Part shown: positions 1 to 9,076 of the stretch, in pieces
Numbering within the stretch: the first letter of the stretch is position 1
Layout: each line of letters begins with the position of its first letter
Assembly (NCBI RefSeq): GCF_000739085.1
Contig: NZ_CP009110.1
Location: 3,162,001 to 3,226,000, forward strand
DNA: 64,000 nucleotides
Origin: Amycolatopsis methanolica 239
Lineage (GTDB): Bacteria; Actinomycetota; Actinomycetes; Mycobacteriales; Pseudonocardiaceae
Direction: 5' to 3'
Program-made: the position numbers and the translations under genes
Notes under the pieces: generated by a model
The model's input: only the letters and a program-made list of their open reading frames with translations
The model's database searches: none
What the model was told of the DNA's origin: nothing

Positions 1-569
1 CCGCCAGGACCGTCGTCCTCGGCTGTTCCGGGACCGGGGGGTTCACCGGGATGCTGGTCGGCTCGACGACCGTCGAGGTAGCCGCGCACGCGTGGTGCCC
101 CGTGGTGGTCGTCCGCGGGCGCGAGAACGCGGACGGCCCGGTGGTCGTCGGCGTCGACGGCAGCCCGGTCGGCGAGCGCGCGCTCGCGGCCGCGTTCGAG
201 GAGGCGTCCTGGCGAGGCGCCGGGCTGGTGGCGGTGCACGTGTGGTCCGATGTGGACTCCGGCGGCCACCCGTCGATGGTGCCGGTCGCGCTGGACTGGG
301 AGGAGATCGCCGCCGACGAGCGGCGGCTGCTGGCCGAGCGTCTCGCCGGGTGGCAGGAGAAGTACCCGGACGTGGTCGTGGAGCGGGTCGTCGCGCGGGA
401 CCGGCCGCGGCACCAGCTGCTGAGCTGGAGCGCGCAGGCCCAGCTGGTCGTCGTGGGCAGCCGCGGCCGGGGCGGGTTCAGCGGCCTGCTGCTGGGCTCG
501 ACCAGCCAGGCGCTGATCCACCACGCGCAGTGCCCGGTGATGGTCGTCCGCCCGCAGGCCGGCTCATGA
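1..569 (+). CDS. Universal stress protein (tandem USP), 5' end outside window
   Basis: The reading frame is open from the window edge (frame starting at base 3), so the gene begins upstream. The visible part is the end of a first USP domain ([17 protein letters not shown]) and one complete second USP domain. The second domain starts at VVVGVDGS and ends with the ATP-binding signature [18 protein letters not shown] and PVMVV. The family binds ATP or AMP and is linked to survival under hypoxia or starvation. The stop TGA overlaps the ATG of the phosphoketolase gene (ATGA), so the two are probably co-transcribed. The sequence is very close to the tandem USPs at 19.2 and 57.6 kb, so these are recent paralogs. 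Confidence 0.95.
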   Translation, partial: ARTVVLGCSGTGGFTGMLVGSTTVEVAAHAWCPVVVVRGRENADGPVVVGVDGSPVGERALAAAFEEASWRGAGLVAVHVWSDVDSGGHPSMVPVALDWEEIAADERRLLAERLAGWQEKYPDVVVERVVARDRPRHQLLSWSAQAQLVVVGSRGRGGFSGLLLGSTSQALIHHAQCPVMVVRPQAGS

Positions 570-2947
570 GCACCGCCGAGGCGCCGGCGCGCACCGCACT
601 GACCGGCCGGGAACTGTCCCAGGTGGACTGCCAGTGGCGCGCCGCGAACTACCTCGCGGCTGGCCAGATCTACCTGATGGACAACCCGCTGCTGCGCGAG
701 CCGCTGGTGCCGGGGCACGTCAAGCCGCGGCTGCTCGGCCACTGGGGCACCTCGCCCGGCCTGACCTTCGTCTACGCCCACCTCAACCGGGCCATCGTGG
801 CGCACGACCTGGACGCGATCTTCGTTACCGGGCCGGGCCACGGCGGGCCTGCGCTGCTGGCGCACACCTGGCTGGAGGGCAGCTACCCCGAGCTGACGCC
901 GGACGTCACGCGGGACGCGGTGGGCATGCGGACGCTGTTCCGCGAGTTCTCGTTCCCCGGCGGGGTGCCCAGCCACGTCGCCCCGGTGGTGCCCGGCTCG
1001 ATCCACGAGGGCGGCGAACTGGGCTACTCGCTGGCGCACGCGTTCGGCGCCGCGTTCGACAACCCGGACCTGCTGGTCGCGTGCGTGATCGGCGACGGCG
1101 AGGCCGAGACGGGGCCACTGGCCGCGAGCTGGCACGCCAACAAGTTCCTCGACCCGGTGCACGACGGCGCGGTGCTGCCGGTCCTGCACCTCAACGGCTA
1201 CAAGATCGCCAACCCGACGGTCCTGTCCCGGATCCCGCGCGAGGAGCTGGACGAACTGCTGCGGGGTTACGGCTACCGGCCCTACCACGTCGAAGGCTCC
1301 GACCCCGAGGCCATGCACCAGGCGATGGCCGCGACGCTCGACGACGTCGTCGCCGGGATCCGGGACATCCAGGCCGCGGCGCGGTCCGGCGCCGCGACGG
1401 GGCGGCCGCGGTGGCCGGTGATCCTGCTGCGCAGCCCGAAAGGCTGGACCGGTCCGGCCGAAGTGGACGGTGTGCCGGTCGAAGGCACGTGGCGCGCGCA
1501 CCAGGTGCCGCTGCCCGCGGTGCGGGAGAACCCGGACCACCTGGTGGCGCTGGAGCGCTGGCTGCGGTCCTACCGGCCGGAGGAGCTGTTCGACGCCGAC
1601 GGGCGCCCCGCACCGGAGGTGACCGCGCTGATCCCGTCCGGCGGCCGTCGCATGGGCGCCAACCCGCACGCCAACGGCGGCGCGCTGCTGCGGCCGCTCG
1701 ACCTGCCCGATCCACGTGACCACGCGCCACGGGTCGCCGAACCGGGCACGACCGTGCATGAACCGACCCGCGTGCTGGGCCGCTACCTACGGGAAGTGGC
1801 CGAGCGCAGCGCGGGCAGGCGCAACTTCCGGCTGTTCGGCCCGGACGAGACGGCCTCCAACCGGCTCGATGCGGTGTACCAGGCCACCGGCAAGGGCTGG
1901 CAGGCGGCGATCGAGCCGGTCGACGAGCACCTGTCCCGCGACGGCCGGGTGCTGGAGGTGCTGTCGGAGCACCTGTGCCAGGGTTGGCTGGAGGGCTACC
2001 TGCTCAGTGGGCGGCACGGGCTGTTCTCCTGCTACGAGGCGTTCGTGCACATCGTCGACTCGATGGTCAACCAGCACATCAAGTGGCTGCGCAGCTCGCG
2101 GGACATCCCGTGGCGGCGACCGGTGGCCTCACTGAACTACCTGCTCACCTCCCACGTGTGGCGGCAGGACCACAACGGCTTCTCGCACCAGGACCCCGGC
2201 TTCATCGACCACGTGGCCAACAAGAGCAGCGAGGTCGTGCGGGTGTACGTGCCGCCGGACACGAACACGCTGCTGACCGTCGCCGACCACTGCCTGCGCA
2301 GCCGGGACTACGTCAACGTCATCGTGGCCGGCAAGAACGACAGCCCGGACTGGCTCGACGCCGAGCAGGCGGCGCTGCACTGCGCCCGCGGCGCCGGGAT
2401 CTGGGAGTGGGCGGGCACCCACCCCGGCCACGAGCCCGACGTGGTGCTGGCCTGCGCGGGAGACGCCCCGACGCTGGAGGTGCTGGCCGCGGTCACCCTG
2501 CTGCGGGAGCACCTGCCGGAGCTGGCGGTGCGGGTGGTGAACGTGGTCGACCTGATGCGGCTGCAACCGGACACCGAACACCCGCACGGCATGACCGACC
2601 GCGAGTTCGACGCGTTGTTCACCCGGGACCGGCCGGTGATCTTCGCCTACCACGGCTACCCGTGGCTGATCCACCGGCTGGCCTACCGCCGCGCCAACCA
2701 CGCGGGGCTGCACGTGCGGGGCTACACGGAGCGCGGCACCACCACGACGCCGTTCGACATGCTGGTGCTCAACGACATGGACCGGTTCCAGCTGGTGATC
2801 GACGTGATCGACCGGGTGCCCGGGCTGTTGCGGACGGCGGGCACGACCCGGCAGGCGATGGCCGACGCGCGCGCCCGGCACCGCCGGTGGATCCGCGAGC
2901 ACGGCGAGGACCTGCCGGAGGTCCGCGAGTGGCGCTGGACCCGGTGA
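566..2947 (+). CDS. xfp: Phosphoketolase (xylulose-5-P/fructose-6-P)
   Basis: This 793-residue TPP enzyme cleaves xylulose 5-phosphate (and often fructose 6-phosphate) with phosphate to acetyl phosphate. Visible motifs are the N-terminal HWGTSPGL region, GPGHGGPA, the TPP/Mg motif [10 protein letters not shown] near residue 176, and the [12 protein letters not shown] block in the second half. Length matches the family (about 800). The ATG at 566 is chosen because it overlaps the upstream USP stop and the family N-terminus starts there; the frame stays open further upstream but that part is out-of-frame USP sequence. The stop overlaps the acetate kinase start, so acetyl phosphate is passed on to make ATP. 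This is a cytoplasmic fermentative bypass suited to low oxygen. Confidence 0.97.
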   Translation: MSTAEAPARTALTGRELSQVDCQWRAANYLAAGQIYLMDNPLLREPLVPGHVKPRLLGHWGTSPGLTFVYAHLNRAIVAHDLDAIFVTGPGHGGPALLAHTWLEGSYPELTPDVTRDAVGMRTLFREFSFPGGVPSHVAPVVPGSIHEGGELGYSLAHAFGAAFDNPDLLVACVIGDGEAETGPLAASWHANKFLDPVHDGAVLPVLHLNGYKIANPTVLSRIPREELDELLRGYGYRPYHVEGSDPEAMHQAMAATLDDVVAGIRDIQAAARSGAATGRPRWPVILLRSPKGWTGPAEVDGVPVEGTWRAHQVPLPAVRENPDHLVALERWLRSYRPEELFDADGRPAPEVTALIPSGGRRMGANPHANGGALLRPLDLPDPRDHAPRVAEPGTTVHEPTRVLGRYLREVAERSAGRRNFRLFGPDETASNRLDAVYQATGKGWQAAIEPVDEHLSRDGRVLEVLSEHLCQGWLEGYLLSGRHGLFSCYEAFVHIVDSMVNQHIKWLRSSRDIPWRRPVASLNYLLTSHVWRQDHNGFSHQDPGFIDHVANKSSEVVRVYVPPDTNTLLTVADHCLRSRDYVNVIVAGKNDSPDWLDAEQAALHCARGAGIWEWAGTHPGHEPDVVLACAGDAPTLEVLAAVTLLREHLPELAVRVVNVVDLMRLQPDTEHPHGMTDREFDALFTRDRPVIFAYHGYPWLIHRLAYRRANHAGLHVRGYTERGTTTTPFDMLVLNDMDRFQLVIDVIDRVPGLLRTAGTTRQAMADARARHRRWIREHGEDLPEVREWRWTR

Positions 2948-4038
2948 GCGCGATGCGGGTGCTGACCCTCAACCCCGGGTCGTCGTCGCTGAAGGCTGCC
3001 CTGCACGACGGCGACCTGGTGGACACGCGCACGTGGCAGGCGGCGGACGCTCGCGCCGACGAGCGGGCCGTGTCCGAGGCGCTGGCGGAGTGGGGGCCGC
3101 CCGGCTGCGTGGCGGTCCGGTTCGTGCACGGCGGGTCCCGGCCGGGGCCGGTCGTGCTCGACGACGCGGTGTTGCGCGAACTGGAACGGCTGAGCCCGCT
3201 GGCGCCGTTGCACCAGCCGTTGTCGGTCGACGTCGCCCGGGTGGTGCGCGGGCTGCTGCCGGGCACGCCGGTGGTGGGCTGCTTCGACACGTCCTTCCAC
3301 ACCGGACTGCCGGCGGCCGCCGCGCGTTACCCGCTGCCGCGGGCGTGGACGAGCCAGAACCGGTTGCGCCGCTACGGTTTCCACGGGCTGTCGTGCCGTC
3401 ACGCGCTGCGCCGGGCCGCGGAACTGCTCGGCCGCGCCGAAGACGAGCTGAGGCTGGTGGTCGCGCACATCGGGGCCGGCGTGTCGGTCACCGCGATCCG
3501 CGGCGGCGCGAGCGTCGACACCTCGATGGGGTTCACGGCACTGGAGGGCGCGGCGATGGCGACCCGGTCCGGATCGGTGGATCCCGGGTTGCTGCTGCAC
3601 GTGCTGGAAGCCGGCGAGGTCACCGTGCCGCGGCTGGCGCACGTGCTCCACCGCGAGTCCGGGCTGGCCGGGATGACGGGCACATCGGGCGACCTGCGGG
3701 ACGTGCTCGCGGCGCGGGATCAGGGGGACCACGATGCCCGCGAGGCGCTGGCGGTGTACGTGCACCGGCTGCGGCGGGAGATCGGCGCGGCGGCGATGAG
3801 CCTGGACCGGCTCGACGCGGTCGTGTTCACCGGCGGCGTGGCCGAACACCAGCCCGGCGTGGTCGGGGAAATCCTCGCCGGGTGCGGGGTCCTCGGCCTG
3901 CGTGCCGCCCTGCCCGGCGGGAGCGGCGACCGGGTGGTGAGGACCGGCGACGGCCCGGCGGTGCTGGTGGTGACGGCGCGCGAGGACCTCGAGCTGCGCC
4001 GGGGCGCGCTGGCCCTGGTGGGTGTTCGGTCCGGGTAG
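2944..4038 (+). CDS. ackA: Acetate kinase
   Basis: The enzyme converts acetyl phosphate plus ADP to acetate plus ATP. The N-terminal phosphate-binding motif NPGSSSLK, the FDTSFH block, the RYGFHGLS motif and the [12 protein letters not shown] stretch are all visible, as is the C-terminal [10 protein letters not shown]. At about 361-364 residues it is slightly shorter than the usual 400. Two starts are possible: GTG 2944, which overlaps the phosphoketolase stop as GTGA, or ATG 2953. The pair phosphoketolase-acetate kinase forms a two-gene ATP-yielding module directly downstream of a USP gene, which suggests shared stress control. Confidence 0.95.
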   Translation: MSAMRVLTLNPGSSSLKAALHDGDLVDTRTWQAADARADERAVSEALAEWGPPGCVAVRFVHGGSRPGPVVLDDAVLRELERLSPLAPLHQPLSVDVARVVRGLLPGTPVVGCFDTSFHTGLPAAAARYPLPRAWTSQNRLRRYGFHGLSCRHALRRAAELLGRAEDELRLVVAHIGAGVSVTAIRGGASVDTSMGFTALEGAAMATRSGSVDPGLLLHVLEAGEVTVPRLAHVLHRESGLAGMTGTSGDLRDVLAARDQGDHDAREALAVYVHRLRREIGAAAMSLDRLDAVVFTGGVAEHQPGVVGEILAGCGVLGLRAALPGGSGDRVVRTGDGPAVLVVTAREDLELRRGALALVGVRSG

Positions 4039-4144
4039 GCCATTGCGGAGGTGGCCAGCCGGTCCTGGGTGCCCGGGAGTGAAGCTGAAATCGCGGGCTG
4101 CCGGCCCGTCCGGCCACCTGCGCCGCGCCGGCCGAGGTGGGTGT

Positions 4145-5587
4145 TCAGGCCAGGTAGGCCAGCGCCTGCGCGAGCGAATCCTCGGTGGTGCCCGCCGTCA
4201 GCACCGTGTGCGCCTCCGGCCAGGGGTGCACGTCCGTCGCCATGTGCTGCAGGATTGCCGGCGTCGCGTCCGAGATCGAGCCGGTCCGGGTGGCCAGCCG
4301 GTGGGCGGTGACCGTTTCCGGCGCCCAGCAGCGGAGCTGCGTCAGCGGGCTGCCCGCGCGCTCGGCGGCCTTCGCCGCGGCGAGGCGGTGGTGCGCCTCG
4401 GACCAGGAGGCGTCCAGCACCACGCTCTCGCCGAGCGCGAGCAGTTCGCCGGCGCGGTGCAGCATCTCGTCGTAGGTCCGTTTCGTCGTCTCCGGGCCGT
4501 AGAGGCCTTCGCGGTACCCCGCGGCCGCGCTGTCCTCCGGGGTGACGCCGGCCAGTTCCTTGCGGATGCGGTCGCTACGCAGGACCGTGGCGCCCAGCCG
4601 GTCGGCGACCGCTCCGGCCAGGGTGGACTTGCCGGACGCGGGCAGCCCGCCGACGAGGATCATCCGCGGCCTGCCGAGCCGCAGGTGGCGCAGCGCGATC
4701 TCGGCGTAGGCCCGGGCGAGTACGGCTGCGCTGTCGTCGCCCTGAGCGAACCGGAGGCAGGCGACCTTGACGCGCACGAACGCGCGGTAGGCGGTGTAGT
4801 GGTGGCGCAGCGCCGGGGGAGCGGGGTCGCCGGAGAACTCGGCGTAGTCGTCGAGGAGCTGCCTGGCGAGCCCGGCCGCGCCGAGTCGTTCGAGGTCCAT
4901 GGCGAGGAAGGCGACGTCGTCGAGGCCGTCGACCCAGCGCAGCCGGTCGTCGAACTCCAGGCAGTCCAGCACGCGCGGTCCGTCGTCGAGGCAGAAGATG
5001 TCGTCGGCGAGCAGGTCGCCGTGACCGTCCACGACGCGCCCGTCGCCCAGCCGCCGCTCGAACAACGCGTCCCGCCCGTCGAGGAACTCGCGGGTCAGCC
5101 GCTCGATCTCGTCGGCGGTCTCCGGGTGCAGCGCGACGCCGTGGAACGGGCGGACCTGCGCGAAGCTGTCCTCCCAGCGGCGCCGGATCGCCGCCCGCGA
5201 GCCCTGCTCGCTGATGCGCGGCCCGCGTTCGGCGGCGGCGTGGAAGCGCGCCACGGTCCGGGCGAGCACGCGAACCGTGTGTGCCAGCGGCGCCCCCGCC
5301 CGGACCAGGGTCGACAGCCTGCGGTCCTCAGGCATGCGACGCATCACCACCAGGTGCTCGCACACCCGGTGGTCCGGGCCGTGCAGGTCGGCCACGCCGA
5401 GGTACACGTCCGGCGACAGGCGCCGGTTGAGCTCGACCTCCCGGTGGCACACCCGTTCCCGCGTGGCGCGGTCGGTGAAGTCGACGAACCCGAGGTCCAC
5501 CGGCTTCTTGAGCTTGTAGGCGCGGTCGCCCACGAGGAACACCGCCCCGATGTGGGTCTCGCGGACGTCGATCCCGGTCTCCGGCAT
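4145..5587 (-). CDS. Bifunctional phosphotransferase-like/ATP-binding kinase protein
   Basis: This 480-residue two-domain protein has an N-terminal APH-like kinase fold, with a catalytic-loop motif VVDGHGDLLADDIF and the downstream CLEFDDRLRWVDGLDD block. A C-terminal P-loop domain carries Walker A GLPASGKST at residues 314-322. Proteins of this architecture are common in actinobacteria and are annotated bifunctional aminoglycoside phosphotransferase/ATP-binding protein; the substrate is unknown and drug resistance should not be assumed. The ATG at 5587 is preferred over an upstream in-frame Met because the family starts at MPETGIDVRETHIGAVFLVG and the longer start would run over the promoter boxes at 5624-5659. 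The gene is convergent with ackA. Confidence 0.85.
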   Translation of the reverse strand: MPETGIDVRETHIGAVFLVGDRAYKLKKPVDLGFVDFTDRATRERVCHREVELNRRLSPDVYLGVADLHGPDHRVCEHLVVMRRMPEDRRLSTLVRAGAPLAHTVRVLARTVARFHAAAERGPRISEQGSRAAIRRRWEDSFAQVRPFHGVALHPETADEIERLTREFLDGRDALFERRLGDGRVVDGHGDLLADDIFCLDDGPRVLDCLEFDDRLRWVDGLDDVAFLAMDLERLGAAGLARQLLDDYAEFSGDPAPPALRHHYTAYRAFVRVKVACLRFAQGDDSAAVLARAYAEIALRHLRLGRPRMILVGGLPASGKSTLAGAVADRLGATVLRSDRIRKELAGVTPEDSAAAGYREGLYGPETTKRTYDEMLHRAGELLALGESVVLDASWSEAHHRLAAAKAAERAGSPLTQLRCWAPETVTAHRLATRTGSISDATPAILQHMATDVHPWPEAHTVLTAGTTEDSLAQALAYLA

Positions 5588-5623
5588 GCCTCCAGGCTCG
5601 CCGCCGGTGATCGGCGGCGGGAA

Positions 5624-5659
5624 GGGCAGGAAGTCCCAAGCCGAGCGGCTCGAAGTCCC
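5624..5659. promoter_or_regulatory. Two DosR-like boxes upstream of the phosphotransferase gene
   Basis: The sequence GGGCAGGAAGTCCC at 5624-5637 is, on the gene's strand, GGGAC-TTCC-TGCCC. A weaker copy, CGGCT-CGAA-GTCCC, lies at 5646-5659. They sit about 37 and 59 bases upstream of the start at 5587. They share the GGGAC-N4-GGCCC pattern found before many genes in this window. Binding by a DosR-type regulator is inferred. Confidence 0.6.
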
Positions 5660-5724
5660 TTGCACCGCGGGGCCGTCGTGCCCTGACGAGCGTCCTCAGT
5701 GGACGAAGGGCGCGAGCAGGACCG

Positions 5725-6093
5725 TCAGCAGCGCAGCGCGTCGGCCAGGGTGGGCCGGACGTCGAGCACCTCGGTGAGCCCGGTGATCTCCATCGGCCGC
5801 AGCACCCGCTGGTCGGAGGCGACCACCCGGACGCGCGTGGCGCCGCAGCGCTGCTCCAACCGGACCAGCACCCGCATCCCGGCGGAGCCGAAGTACGCCA
5901 CGCCGGTCAGGTCGACGACCAGCAGCGGCGGCAGCCGCTCGGCCGACTCGGTCAGGGCCTGCTCCAGGTGCGTGGCGCTGTCCAGGTCGACATCGCCCGC
6001 GACGCGCACCACGAGCTCGCGGTCCAGGACGTCAACGCCGACGCGCAGCTGGTCGCGCCCCGGCCCGCCCCGGGGAGCACCTTGCTCAGCCAT
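5725..6093 (-). CDS. STAS-domain anti-sigma factor antagonist
   Basis: A 122-residue single STAS domain. The protein reads VRVAGDVDLDSATHLEQAL, then LLVVDLTGVAYFGSAGMRVLVRL. The block DLTGVAYFGSAGM is the family phosphorylation-site region, with the conserved Ser in FGSAG. Such proteins bind anti-sigma kinases of the RsbW type and free a stress sigma factor. No anti-sigma or sigma gene is next to it, so its partner must lie elsewhere. ATG 6093 follows an in-frame GTG at 6096; neither has a clear ribosome site. It is followed at a distance by the phosphotransferase gene on the same strand. Confidence 0.88.
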   Translation of the reverse strand: MAEQGAPRGGPGRDQLRVGVDVLDRELVVRVAGDVDLDSATHLEQALTESAERLPPLLVVDLTGVAYFGSAGMRVLVRLEQRCGATRVRVVASDQRVLRPMEITGLTEVLDVRPTLADALRC

Positions 6094-6150
6094 CACCGCA
6101 CCAGCCTGGCAAACGGCGTGCGGGCAGCACCAGTGCGCCGGCGCCGGTTT

Positions 6151-6576
6151 TCACCGCACGGCCCGTGCGTTCAGCAGGTGCGTCAGCAGGTCGCGCCAGC
6201 TGACGATGCCGACCACCTTGCCGTGGTCGACCACCGGCAGGCAGCGCTGGTGCGCATCGACCAGACGGGTCGCCACCTCCGCGACGTCCGCGTCGGCAGG
6301 CACGGCCAGCGCCGCGACCCGCATCACCGACCGGACCGTGATCGCGTCGACGCCGAGCATCGCACCGCCGTCCGGTCCGGTCCGGCCCCGCAGCGCCGGG
6401 GCGTACCGGGCGGCCGCGAGGTCGCCCTCGGTGACCAGGCCGACGAGTTCGCCGGCCGTGGTCAGCACCGGCAGCGTGGTGTAGCCGCGCTCGAGCATCA
6501 GCGCGGCCGCCTCCTCCAGGGTCGCCCCGGCGGTGACGCCGACGACCGGCGAGCTCATCAGTTCCGGTATCCGCAT
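6151..6576 (-). CDS. CBS-domain pair protein
   Basis: A 141-residue protein made of two CBS motifs: MSSPVVGVTAGATLEEAAALMLERGYTTLPVL followed by LVGLVTEGDLA, and VRSVMRVAALAVPADADVAEVATRL followed by GIVSWRDLL. Stand-alone CBS pairs bind adenosyl nucleotides and act as energy sensors. The mycobacterial Hrp1 (Rv2626c) is a DosR-regulon protein of the same size and design, which fits the neighbourhood. Two DosR-like boxes lie 36 and 58 bases upstream in the divergent gap shared with the Rv1733c-like gene. Confidence 0.9.
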   Translation of the reverse strand: MRIPELMSSPVVGVTAGATLEEAAALMLERGYTTLPVLTTAGELVGLVTEGDLAAARYAPALRGRTGPDGGAMLGVDAITVRSVMRVAALAVPADADVAEVATRLVDAHQRCLPVVDHGKVVGIVSWRDLLTHLLNARAVR

Positions 6577-6611
6577 GCCCCGATCCTCGGCCGGCCGCGG
6601 CGGCGCGGGAA

Positions 6612-6647
6612 GGGACGTAGGGCCGCGACAGCGGAGACCAACGGCCC
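6612..6647. promoter_or_regulatory. Two DosR-like boxes in a divergent promoter region
   Basis: GGGAC-GTAG-GGCCG at 6612-6625 and GAGAC-CAAC-GGCCC at 6634-6647 lie between the CBS gene (start 6576, minus) and the Rv1733c-like gene (start 6705, plus). Both follow the GGGAC-N4-GGCCC pattern. Placement 36-71 bases from either start fits activator sites serving both genes. Confidence 0.6.
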
Positions 6648-6704
6648 TTCGCCGCGCGCCCGCCGGTGACGACCCTGGTGGTCAGGCGACACGAGGAGGA
6701 TCCG

Positions 6705-7268
6705 GTGGAGACTTGGCGACCGCCGCGCCTGCGCGGCAACCCGCTGACGCGGGATTCCGATCGCCGCGAACGGCTGGCGCTGCTCGTGGCCGTCACGGTC
6801 GTGGTGCTCACGGCGCCGTTCGCGGCCCTGCTGGGCGATCGCGTGCACCAGTGGCAGGAGCGGCTGGCGGTAAGCGAGCAGGACACCCGCACCGCGGTGA
6901 CCGCGACGCTGCTCGCCGACGCGCCCCCGCCCGCGGGCTACCCGGAGAGTGGCACCGCCCGCGTCGAGGCGGAATGGCCGCTTCCCGCCGGCGGTACCGC
7001 GACCGGCGAGGTCACCGCCCCGCGTGGCGCGGTCGCCGGCGACGCGGCGCCCATCTGGATCGACGAGAACGGTGAACCCGCGGCGCCCCCGGTGACCGCG
7101 GAGACCGCGGTCGTGAACGGGGTGACGACCGGCGCGCTGAGCTGGGCGGCCGTGATGGCCCTGTGCGGTCTGGGTTTCTGGCTCTACCGCCGGGTGCTCG
7201 ACCGGCGCAGGCGGGACGACTGGTCGGGCGCGTGGGACCGGTTCGACAGCAGGCACACGCCGTTCTGA
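6705..7268 (+). CDS. Rv1733c-like two-helix membrane protein
   Basis: About 187 residues. A first membrane helix (ALLVAVTVVVLTAPFAALLG) follows a short basic N-terminus, then comes an extracytoplasmic part rich in Pro and Gly. A second helix (ALSWAAVMALCGLGFWLYRRVL) follows, and a charged tail ending DRFDSRHTPF. This layout is that of the Rv1733c family, whose founder is a DosR-regulated mycobacterial protein of unknown function. GTG 6705 is chosen over GTG 6666 because a strong ribosome site (GAGGAGGA, 6693-6700) lies just before it. It is followed after 12 bases by another small membrane protein. Confidence 0.85.
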   Translation: METWRPPRLRGNPLTRDSDRRERLALLVAVTVVVLTAPFAALLGDRVHQWQERLAVSEQDTRTAVTATLLADAPPPAGYPESGTARVEAEWPLPAGGTATGEVTAPRGAVAGDAAPIWIDENGEPAAPPVTAETAVVNGVTTGALSWAAVMALCGLGFWLYRRVLDRRRRDDWSGAWDRFDSRHTPF

Positions 7269-7280
7269 GGAAGGGGAGGC

Positions 7281-7712
7281 ATGGACAGGCTCGGGGACCG
7301 GCTGGGGTGGCGCCGCGACGAGCGCCTGGCGCGGCGCAGGCCGTGGCTGGCGTCGCTGACCGCGCTGATCGCCGTCACCGCGTGGGCAGGCGCGGTGGGC
7401 CTCGTGATCGGCGCGGTCGATCTCGACGCCACGGTGACCGCGCGGCTTCCCTTCCACAGTACGGTGTTCGCCGGCATCAGCCTCGGGGTGCTGATCGCCG
7501 TGCCGATGACCGTGGTCACCTGGTTCGCCGCGCGGCGGGACCCGCGCACGAGCCCGGCCGCCGTCGTCGCGGGTACGGTGCTGATCGGGTGGATCGCCGT
7601 CGAGGTCGGCATCGTCCGGACGTTCAACGTCCTGCAGCCGGTGTGCGTGCTGGCCGGGCTGGTGTTGCTGGTGGCCGGGCTGCGGGACTTCGGGCGCGGG
7701 CGTGACCGGTGA
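7281..7712 (+). CDS. Small four-helix membrane protein, unknown function
   Basis: A 143-residue protein with a charged N-terminus (DRLGWRRDERLARRRP) and about four hydrophobic segments: residues 23-46 (ASLTALIAVTAWAGAVGLVIGA), 60-82, 93-108 and 114-133. A strong ribosome site, GGGGAGG, precedes ATG 7281. I do not recognise a named family. It sits between the Rv1733c-like gene and a USP gene, with an 11-base overlap with the latter, so it is part of the same stress transcript. Confidence 0.8.
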   Translation: MDRLGDRLGWRRDERLARRRPWLASLTALIAVTAWAGAVGLVIGAVDLDATVTARLPFHSTVFAGISLGVLIAVPMTVVTWFAARRDPRTSPAAVVAGTVLIGWIAVEVGIVRTFNVLQPVCVLAGLVLLVAGLRDFGRGRDR

Positions 7713-8478
7713 GGTCGTCGCCGGCGTCAGCGCCTCGCCCGGGTCGTGGTGCGGCGCGCAGTGGGCCGCGGATCTGGCGGCGAGCCGCCACCTTCCGCTT
7801 CGCCTCGTGCACGCCGGTGACGCGGACCTGGACGTGCGCCTGGCCGACGGCACCGCGTTCCGGGTGGAGCGGCTGCCCGGACCACCGGCCGACACGCTGC
7901 TCGCGTTGTCGGCGACCGCCGCGTTCCTGGTGTTCGGCCCCTCGGCGCGGGCGCGCACGGCCGACCGGTACCTGCGGTCGCCGGCGCTGGCACTCGCCGC
8001 CCGCAGCGCCTGCCCGGTGGTCGTGGTGCGGGGCCGTGCGGCGCCCTCGGGACCGGTAGTCGCCGGGATCGACGGTTCCGGGGCGGCCGGCCGGGCGATC
8101 GCCGTGGCGTTCCAGGAGGCCGCGTACCGGGGCGTGCCGCTCATCGCGCTGCACACTCGCAGCGACGCGGAGTACGTGACCGCCCCGGGTGACCGGCTTC
8201 GCCTGGAGTGGGAGCGCGCCGCGGGCGACGAGCACCGCACGATCGCCGAGCGGCTGGCCGGCTGGCAGGAGCGGTACCCCGACGTGGTCTTGCACCGGAT
8301 CGTGCGGCGGGACCGCCCGCGGCACCACCTCCTGGAGCTCAGCCGGCGGGCGCAGCTGGTGGTGGTCGGCAGCCGTGGCCGCGGCGGGGTGGGCGGTCTG
8401 GTGCTGGGTTCGACCGGGCGAGTGCTGGCGCAGCGGGCGGGCTGCCCGGTCGTGGTCGTGCCGCCGGGCGGGTCCTGA
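7702..8478 (+). CDS. Universal stress protein, degenerate first domain
   Basis: 258 residues. The second USP domain is canonical, VVAGIDGSGAAGRAIAVAFQEA through GSRGRGGVGGLVLGSTGRV and PVVVV. The first domain is shortened: it lacks most of the helix before its ATP loop, and the usual G-x2-G-x9-G motif is replaced by LVFGPSARARTADRYLRSPALALAA. So probably only the second domain binds nucleotide. GTG 7702 is the first start compatible with VVAGVSASPGSW; the gene overlaps the preceding membrane-protein gene. Confidence 0.92.
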   Translation: MTGEVVAGVSASPGSWCGAQWAADLAASRHLPLRLVHAGDADLDVRLADGTAFRVERLPGPPADTLLALSATAAFLVFGPSARARTADRYLRSPALALAARSACPVVVVRGRAAPSGPVVAGIDGSGAAGRAIAVAFQEAAYRGVPLIALHTRSDAEYVTAPGDRLRLEWERAAGDEHRTIAERLAGWQERYPDVVLHRIVRRDRPRHHLLELSRRAQLVVVGSRGRGGVGGLVLGSTGRVLAQRAGCPVVVVPPGGS

Positions 8479-8492
8479 GGTCCCCGCTTTCG

Positions 8493-8506
8493 AGGACCTT
8501 CGCACC
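8493..8506. promoter_or_regulatory. Weak DosR-like box upstream of flavodoxin gene
   Basis: AGGAC-CTTC-GCACC lies 55-68 bases before ATG 8561, the same distance as stronger copies elsewhere. The match is partial and taken alone would not be convincing. Confidence 0.4.
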
Positions 8507-8560
8507 TGTCCGGACGCACCGGTCCGGTCGCAGGGTTGGGGGAACGGGAAGGAGGAGGCC

Positions 8561-9076
8561 ATGCGAGCACTGGTCGTCTACGAGTCGATGTTCGGCAGCA
8601 CCGAGGAGGTCGCGCGGTCGGTCGCGAAAGGACTGTCCGGCCGGATGCACGTGGACGTGCTCAACGTCGACGACGCGCCCGACGATCTGGCGGGTGTCGA
8701 CCTGGTCGTGGCGGGCGGCCCGACCCACGTGCACGGGCTCACCGGCAAGCGGACCCGCGACGCGGCCGCGCAGCAGGCGGGGGAGCGGCCCCTGCACTCG
8801 CGCAAGCGCGGGCTGCGGGAGTGGCTGGAGGGACTGGCCACCGCGTCGCCGGGGACGCGGGCCGTCACCTTCGACACGCGGATCGACAAACCGGCGTGGC
8901 TGACCGGATCCGCCGCCCGTGCGGCGGCGAAGCGCCTGCGTCGCAAGGGTTACCGGGTGAGCGCGGCCCCGGAGAGCTTCTTCGTGACCGGCAAGGAGGC
9001 CGGTGACCTGCACCCTGGCGAGCTCGAGCGCGCCCGTTCGTGGGGGGAGTCCCTCGGTGACCGCGCCGATGGCTGA
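8561..9076 (+). CDS. Flavodoxin-family protein
   Basis: 171 residues, starting MRALVVYESMFGSTEEVARSVAKGL, the classical FMN phosphate-binding loop of flavodoxins (here ESMFGSTE). The second conserved block is DLVVAGGPTHVHGL. The C-terminal part (FFVTGKEAGDLHPGELERARSWGESL) matches flavodoxin-like proteins found in actinobacterial stress clusters. The start follows a strong ribosome site, GGAGGAGG at 8551. It probably carries electrons to the adjacent nitroreductase-like protein, whose gene overlaps it by 20 bases; this partnership is inferred. Confidence 0.88.
   Translation: MRALVVYESMFGSTEEVARSVAKGLSGRMHVDVLNVDDAPDDLAGVDLVVAGGPTHVHGLTGKRTRDAAAQQAGERPLHSRKRGLREWLEGLATASPGTRAVTFDTRIDKPAWLTGSAARAAAKRLRRKGYRVSAAPESFFVTGKEAGDLHPGELERARSWGESLGDRADG

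Noticed and set aside
92-565. N-terminal extension of the phosphoketolase frame
   Set aside because: Arg/Gly/Ala-rich out-of-frame USP sequence; the family N-terminus begins at 566.
4039-4144. Terminator between ackA and the convergent phosphotransferase gene
   Set aside because: Only a weak CCACCT/AGGTGG pairing with a long loop; not convincing.
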